Of a stretch of 7,301 nt of DNA, positions 3,746 through 7,301 are shown piece after piece (within the stretch, counting starts at the first letter, position 1; every line of letters starts with the position of its first letter). Made by a program: the position numbers and the translations under genes. Origin of the DNA: Thermoplasmata archaeon (GTDB taxonomy: Archaea > Thermoplasmatota > Thermoplasmata > SG8-5 > JAGLSY01); assembly GCA_023137005.1 (NCBI GenBank), contig JAGLQE010000260.1:1-7301 (forward strand), written 5' to 3'. Under the pieces are notes generated by a model that made no database searches, was not told the origin of the DNA, and was given only the letters and a program-made list of their open reading frames with translations.

Positions 3746-6385
3746 ATGTTGAGAGAGAAGTTAGCCTCACGCACAATGAAGGTAGCAATGGCCTCATTTA
3801 TCATAGTGGCCATGGTATTTTCCGGAATATCTGTTATATTCCAGTCAGATATGAATGCTGATGCCCAGATCCTGGGTGGAGAATATGGCGGAGACCTTCG
3901 TGTTGCATTGAAAGAACAGCCAAACACATTCAACCCATTGAGTGACACAATAAATGAGCCTGCAATGCAGGTAATCGATATACTGTATGATTCTCTCGGA
4001 AGGATCAGCCCATATACCTATGAACTGGAACCCTGGGTTGCCAGTGGATGGGAGATAGACGAGATGGATGACAGTATAATCACCATCACTCTTAAGGATG
4101 GGGTCAAGTGGCATGACGGAACGGACGTCACCCTTGACGACATTGAATACACCTTCGGAGCCTATGGCATAGATTATATTGACACTATGACACAGGTCAA
4201 CAGCTCTCTGATAGTGGATCTGAAGGCTCCAACCTCGAAGTTCTTCAGCGAGGCTCTGGTCCTCAAGCTGATCCCAGATGGATTCACAGCCACTTCCTCG
4301 GAGAATGGTTGCGGACCATTTGCACTTGATTCGACCGGCTCGGATATGACAACTATACTGGCCTTCGATGATTACCACAATGGACGTGTATTCCTGGATT
4401 CCATCATATACACCTACTACACAGAGGACACCAACCTTCCAGAAAATGATGCCAGGCGCAACGGAATGTACAGGGCGGCCTTTGATATCATAAAGAGCAA
4501 AGTTGATTTCCTGGCCTGGGACCTGACCTCCGATGACACGACCTTGATGGTCGAGGTACCTTTCGGAACCGGTAACTACACAAATCTGGTACAGGATGCA
4601 AATGTCAGTGTTCAGAGGAGCAATGGAATGAGCTACTGGTATCTCGGAATGAACTGCAATGATACAGGCAGCAATCCTCTGGCAGACCCGGAGATGAGAA
4701 AAGCCATTGCCCACACCCTGGACAAGGAATCATTGACCGTCTTCGACATAGGCGGTGGACTTGAGGTTTCTAACTCCATAGTCAGCAAGTACAATATCCC
4801 ATGGTACAACTCATCAATGAACAAGTACGAGTATGACACGACAGAGGCTAGCAAGATCCTCAACGCTGCAGGTTACTATGATTATGATGGAGATGGATGG
4901 AGAGACAGCCCGGACGAGACACCCTTCTCACTAACTATCTTGGGGCCTCCTGAGGCAGACCTGACACCAAATGTGATGGCAGGCATCATAACCGGTTGGT
5001 TCCAGAGCATGGGTCTCAATACCGAGCTCATTTCCAATACCACCGCGATCCACACAGTGGACATCGAGGCAGATTCCTTCGATATGTTCCTGTTCACAGA
5101 AGATAGGGCAACAGTTGACCCTGCCTTCCTCAAGGAGATGTTCCATTCAGATGGAATTGCCACCAATGAGAACTTACAGAACTTCGCACCCACCATAGAG
5201 ATAGTGAATGAGTCGCAGATCAAAAAATTAGATTCAAACTTGACCTGCTACCTGAACTACACCAATATAGTGGGCACACCCGAGGTCAAATACAATGATA
5301 CTGTTATAACAACAGGATACACCATTGATATGGAAACCGGTATGTTCACCCTGGATGCATCTGTTGGAGTTAACCTTACAAAGGACTGGTTAAACATCAG
5401 CTACTCTTACTTGCCTTTCGACCACCTTATCGAACTGGCAGATATACAGATGGACCCGGAAGTGAGAGAGACATATGTCAAGGAAGCACAGGGCTTCGTT
5501 AATAATGTTGTACCAGCAGTACCACTCTTTTCATTCCGTGTTAACCATGCATACAATACAACAGGCCTCATAGGATGGGTTCAGACCCTTGGTGGGATCA
5601 ATAATTTCTGGTCCTTCATCAATCTCAGGAACCCGATCATGGAAGGAGGAATGGATATTAGCATCAGCCTTCCATTGGCAGTGACCGAGGATGGTATGCT
5701 AAGCGGTGAGGAGATCAACCTTCAGATAAAGGTAGAGGACATAGATGGTAATCCACTCAGCAGTGCTGACCTGAGCTTCTCGGGAGAAGGAGTATTTGGA
5801 ACCCCCAACTACGATGAGAGCACTGGCGGATATACCGTAAGCTTCATTGCACCGGATACAGAGACCACCCGGACATTGACCATTGTGGTCAATGCAGCCA
5901 AGGTGTCCTACGGAGCAGGAACAGGAAGCATCGATGTCACCGTCAAGACCTTGAACAATGAATTCGAAATTGAGATAAGCAAGGAGTTCAGCTCTATCCC
6001 ATCCGGAAACACATCGACCATCAACTTCATCGTGTTTGACAAGATCACGAAGAATGCAGTGGTGGATGCGGACATAACTCTGACGGTCTCACCAGCAGGA
6101 CTTGGAGCTTACCTTGAGGAATACAGTGGAGTGACCGATGCGGCCGGAGAGTTCTCGATCGTGTTCGGAGCAGACAATGTGACCATTGATACCACATTCA
6201 AGGTAACGGCTGATATTACCGGAGATGACTACTCACCGGCTCAGAAGTCAACCAGCATCAATGTGGTGAAGATGGATACAACCGCACCTGATGATGGATT
6301 CCTTGGACTTCCAGCACCTTCCTTGATACTCGTTATACTGGCCTTCGCCGGTGTAGCCCTTATCATCAGGCGCAAGAAGGATTAA
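3746..6385 (+). CDS. ABC transporter solute-binding protein, family 5, membrane-anchored
   Basis: Predicted 879-residue exported binding protein of the peptide/nickel (DppA/OppA) class. A basic start and hydrophobic stretch (about 12-32) form a signal sequence, with cleavage perhaps after ADA (38-40); there is no lipobox cysteine. GGDLRVAL (48-55), LYDSLGRI (80-87), EPWVASGWE (95-103) and LKDGVKWHDGTDVT (116-129) are hallmarks of the family 5 N-lobe, and ADPEMRKAIAHTLDK (313-327) of the C-lobe. DYDGDGWRD (379-387) looks like a calcium-binding loop. Residues about 486-556 interrupt the C-lobe with a beta-rich insert before the usual EVRETYVKEAQ (572-582) and VPLFSF (592-597). Two Ig-like domains follow (about 636-732 and 738-841), then an anchor with a hydrophobic run (about 855-874) ending RRKKD. 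Fifteen N-X-S/T sequons suggest a glycosylated surface protein. The ligand is unknown. No permease or ATPase genes are adjacent and a terminator follows at once. Confidence 0.93.
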   Translation: MLREKLASRTMKVAMASFIIVAMVFSGISVIFQSDMNADAQILGGEYGGDLRVALKEQPNTFNPLSDTINEPAMQVIDILYDSLGRISPYTYELEPWVASGWEIDEMDDSIITITLKDGVKWHDGTDVTLDDIEYTFGAYGIDYIDTMTQVNSSLIVDLKAPTSKFFSEALVLKLIPDGFTATSSENGCGPFALDSTGSDMTTILAFDDYHNGRVFLDSIIYTYYTEDTNLPENDARRNGMYRAAFDIIKSKVDFLAWDLTSDDTTLMVEVPFGTGNYTNLVQDANVSVQRSNGMSYWYLGMNCNDTGSNPLADPEMRKAIAHTLDKESLTVFDIGGGLEVSNSIVSKYNIPWYNSSMNKYEYDTTEASKILNAAGYYDYDGDGWRDSPDETPFSLTILGPPEADLTPNVMAGIITGWFQSMGLNTELISNTTAIHTVDIEADSFDMFLFTEDRATVDPAFLKEMFHSDGIATNENLQNFAPTIEIVNESQIKKLDSNLTCYLNYTNIVGTPEVKYNDTVITTGYTIDMETGMFTLDASVGVNLTKDWLNISYSYLPFDHLIELADIQMDPEVRETYVKEAQGFVNNVVPAVPLFSFRVNHAYNTTGLIGWVQTLGGINNFWSFINLRNPIMEGGMDISISLPLAVTEDGMLSGEEINLQIKVEDIDGNPLSSADLSFSGEGVFGTPNYDESTGGYTVSFIAPDTETTRTLTIVVNAAKVSYGAGTGSIDVTVKTLNNEFEIEISKEFSSIPSGNTSTINFIVFDKITKNAVVDADITLTVSPAGLGAYLEEYSGVTDAAGEFSIVFGADNVTIDTTFKVTADITGDDYSPAQKSTSINVVKMDTTAPDDGFLGLPAPSLILVILAFAGVALIIRRKKD

Positions 6386-6404
6386 GGCAGAACGGAGAAA
6401 GAAA

Positions 6405-6452
6405 TGGGGCGGGTAAAACCGCCCCAACTTTTACTATTAATTATTGTTTTTT
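6405..6452 (+). terminator. Hairpin plus T-tracts ending the solute-binding protein gene
   Basis: TGGGGCGG (6405-6412) and CCGCCCCA (6419-6426) form a perfect 8-bp stem with a GTAAAA loop, 20 bases after the stop. TTTT (6429-6432) and TTTTTT (6446-6451 region) follow. It closes the gene as a single-gene transcript. Confidence 0.75.
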
Positions 6453-6553
6453 CATATTAGCTTTAAGCTTGGGTATTGTATTTACCTCCATGGAGGGGGC
6501 CAATTGTAAGCATTGTGGGTGGTGGGAGCAACCGCGAACCCCGTCTGTAGCGT

Positions 6554-6609
6554 TATTTTGCGTTAAATGCGCAAAATATTAGTTCGAGAAGCAAAGCGAT
6601 TCGAACTAA
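6554..6609. repeat. Two adjoining 9-bp hairpins
   Basis: TATTTTGCG (6554-6562) pairs with CGCAAAATA (6570-6578) around a 7-base loop. Directly next to it, TTAGTTCGA (6579-6587) pairs with TCGAACTAA (6601-6609) around a 13-base loop. Flanking ACCCCG (6538-6543) and CGGGGGT (6620-6626) could close both into a three-way junction, echoing the layout at 3427-3509. It may be a REP-like palindromic unit, a structured RNA, or a 3' end structure for the minus-strand gene. Confidence 0.5.
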
Positions 6610-6638
6610 GAGCGGAGGGCGGGGGTGTCTTCATCCTT

Positions 6639-6716
6639 TGAGACATTATCCCTAAACACCCACACCCGGCTTAACAAACTAATCTCTCTGCAAGGGTGGG
6701 CCTCATTAATGTCTCA
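6639..6716. repeat. 10-bp inverted repeat TGAGACATTA/TAATGTCTCA
   Basis: The arms at 6639-6648 and 6707-6716 are exact reverse complements 58 bases apart. Between them, CACCC-rich (6657-6667) and GGGTGGG (6694-6700) runs can pair to extend the stem inward imperfectly. It lies in the 3' flank of the minus-strand surface protein gene. Confidence 0.45.
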
Positions 6717-6758
6717 TTGTGGTGGGGGTGGGACGGCGGGCTATAAGTTGCAATCTAC

Positions 6759-7301
6759 CTACCAATCCACAACCCACACAGTATCCGCCGTAACATGAAC
6801 CCAGTATCCGTTCCCTGGCTGCATCATATCTGTGGCTTCTACCTCACACACATTGTATGCACCTACGGGATCGAATGTCTCTATCATGTCCGCACCAGTT
6901 CCGAAAAAGGCGATGGCCGCATTGACCGAATCATCAAGGGAGGGATAACTCACGAGATTCCAGCCAGCATACAGTGGGATGGATGTGGATGTGGGAATGA
7001 TGCCGCTTACCGTCAGATTCACATCAGCCTCTGTGATGTTTATCCAGAATCCCATTCGATGATCCAGTGAATCCAGATCATTGTACTGATCGGGTTTGAA
7101 GGTCGCATTACCTATCCAATGAACTGTGTTCGTTCCATTGTAAGATAGGATATTATCCCATTTTCCCGCAATGCTGGATAATACGACATCCAATGAACCA
7201 TCGGTCTGTTCCAGAGGTAGGGAGATGAGGTTCCAGCCTTCCACAAGCTCAATTGTGAACATTGGGGCAGATGGCATTACCGTGAAGGTCCAGGTATGAT
7301 C
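6759..7301 (-). CDS. Surface protein with GWN...GYW repeats, C-terminal part (partial)
   Basis: The frame is open to the right edge, so the N-terminus lies outside the window; 180 residues are visible. An internal ATG at 7277 exists, but the frame continues upstream as DHTWTFTV, typical of the last strands of a beta-sandwich domain, so it is not the likely start. The visible part has two tandem units. Unit 1 runs from GWNLISLPL (visible residues 22-30) to GFWINIT (84-90); unit 2 from GWNLVSYPS (113-121) to GYWVHVT (165-171). Such GWN-to-GYW units are seen in many secreted archaeal and bacterial surface proteins, usually near the C-terminus. Four N-X-S/T sequons lie in unit 1 or just after it. 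The protein ends six residues after the second unit's TADTV strand without a membrane anchor, so attachment, if any, must be elsewhere. The biological role is unknown. Confidence 0.85.
   Translation of the reverse strand, partial: DHTWTFTVMPSAPMFTIELVEGWNLISLPLEQTDGSLDVVLSSIAGKWDNILSYNGTNTVHWIGNATFKPDQYNDLDSLDHRMGFWINITEADVNLTVSGIIPTSTSIPLYAGWNLVSYPSLDDSVNAAIAFFGTGADMIETFDPVGAYNVCEVEATDMMQPGNGYWVHVTADTVWVVDW

Larger units (their letters stand above)
6427..6758. other. Structured intergenic region between convergent genes
   Basis: No open frame here looks like a gene, and no tRNA, SRP RNA or RNase P RNA signature was recognised. The region holds the perfect palindrome CCTCCATGGAGG (6485-6496), two adjoining 9-bp hairpins (6554-6609), a 10-bp inverted repeat (6639-6648 with 6707-6716) and G-rich stretches. 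The density of pairing is far above what a plain spacer would need. Confidence 0.6.

Noticed and set aside
3845..4714. Minus-strand open frame of 289 codons
   Set aside because: It lies fully opposite the well-supported solute-binding protein; its sequence looks like a reverse-frame shadow.
6530..6620. tRNA-like GGTTCG and CTCCCACC on the minus strand
   Set aside because: A T-loop-like GGGGTTCG occurs, but no matching 5' acceptor strand or anticodon arm is found at the right distance.
6795..7070. Plus-strand open frame of 91 codons
   Set aside because: It is antisense to the GWN-repeat surface protein, whose repeat pattern confirms the minus-strand frame.

Overview
The window looks archaeal, most likely Euryarchaeota of the Thermoplasmatota type. 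Four observations support this: a lipoate-protein ligase split into separate LplA and LplB polypeptides, the arrangement described in Thermoplasma acidophilum; AT-rich TATA boxes at archaeal spacing; large secreted proteins rich in N-X-S/T sequons; and a C-terminal membrane anchor ending in RRKKD on the solute-binding protein. Strong Shine-Dalgarno sites precede three genes. The lineage is an inference, because no rRNA or marker gene is present.

Left part (1-1156): a 196-base non-coding stretch with two GC-rich hairpins and a short direct repeat lies downstream of a minus-strand gene (197-1156). That gene encodes a two-part protein of unknown function, with a possible restriction-endonuclease-like N-terminus and a duplicated C-terminal motif. 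It diverges from the next gene across only 64 bases, which hold one nearly symmetric TATA element.

Lipoylation cluster (1221-3317, plus strand): a radical SAM lipoyl-synthase-like protein (LipS1/LipS2 type), LplA and LplB are tightly packed and probably co-transcribed. The likely scheme is that LplA-LplB attaches octanoate or lipoate to a carrier protein such as GcvH or an E2 subunit, and the radical SAM enzyme inserts sulfur. The second radical SAM partner required in the two-protein pathway is not in the window.

Middle gap (3318-3745): a G-poor stretch with short repeats, then about 165 bases of strong nested inverted repeats (a three-way junction followed by a long hairpin, with mutually exclusive pairings), then the promoter, a perfect 7-3-7 dyad and the Shine-Dalgarno site of the next gene.

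Right part (3746-7301): a large family 5 (peptide/nickel-type) extracellular solute-binding protein with a sequon-rich insertion, two Ig-like domains and a C-terminal membrane anchor. It is followed by a strong terminator hairpin, and no permease or ATPase genes follow. A second structured non-coding region (6427-6758) separates it from the C-terminal part of a minus-strand surface protein with two GWN...GYW repeats, which runs off the right edge.

No tRNA, rRNA, CRISPR array or transposase gene was found. The points most worth a second look are the nested inverted-repeat element at 3427-3593, the dyad at 3689-3705, the sequon-dense insertion in the binding protein and the compact divergent promoter.
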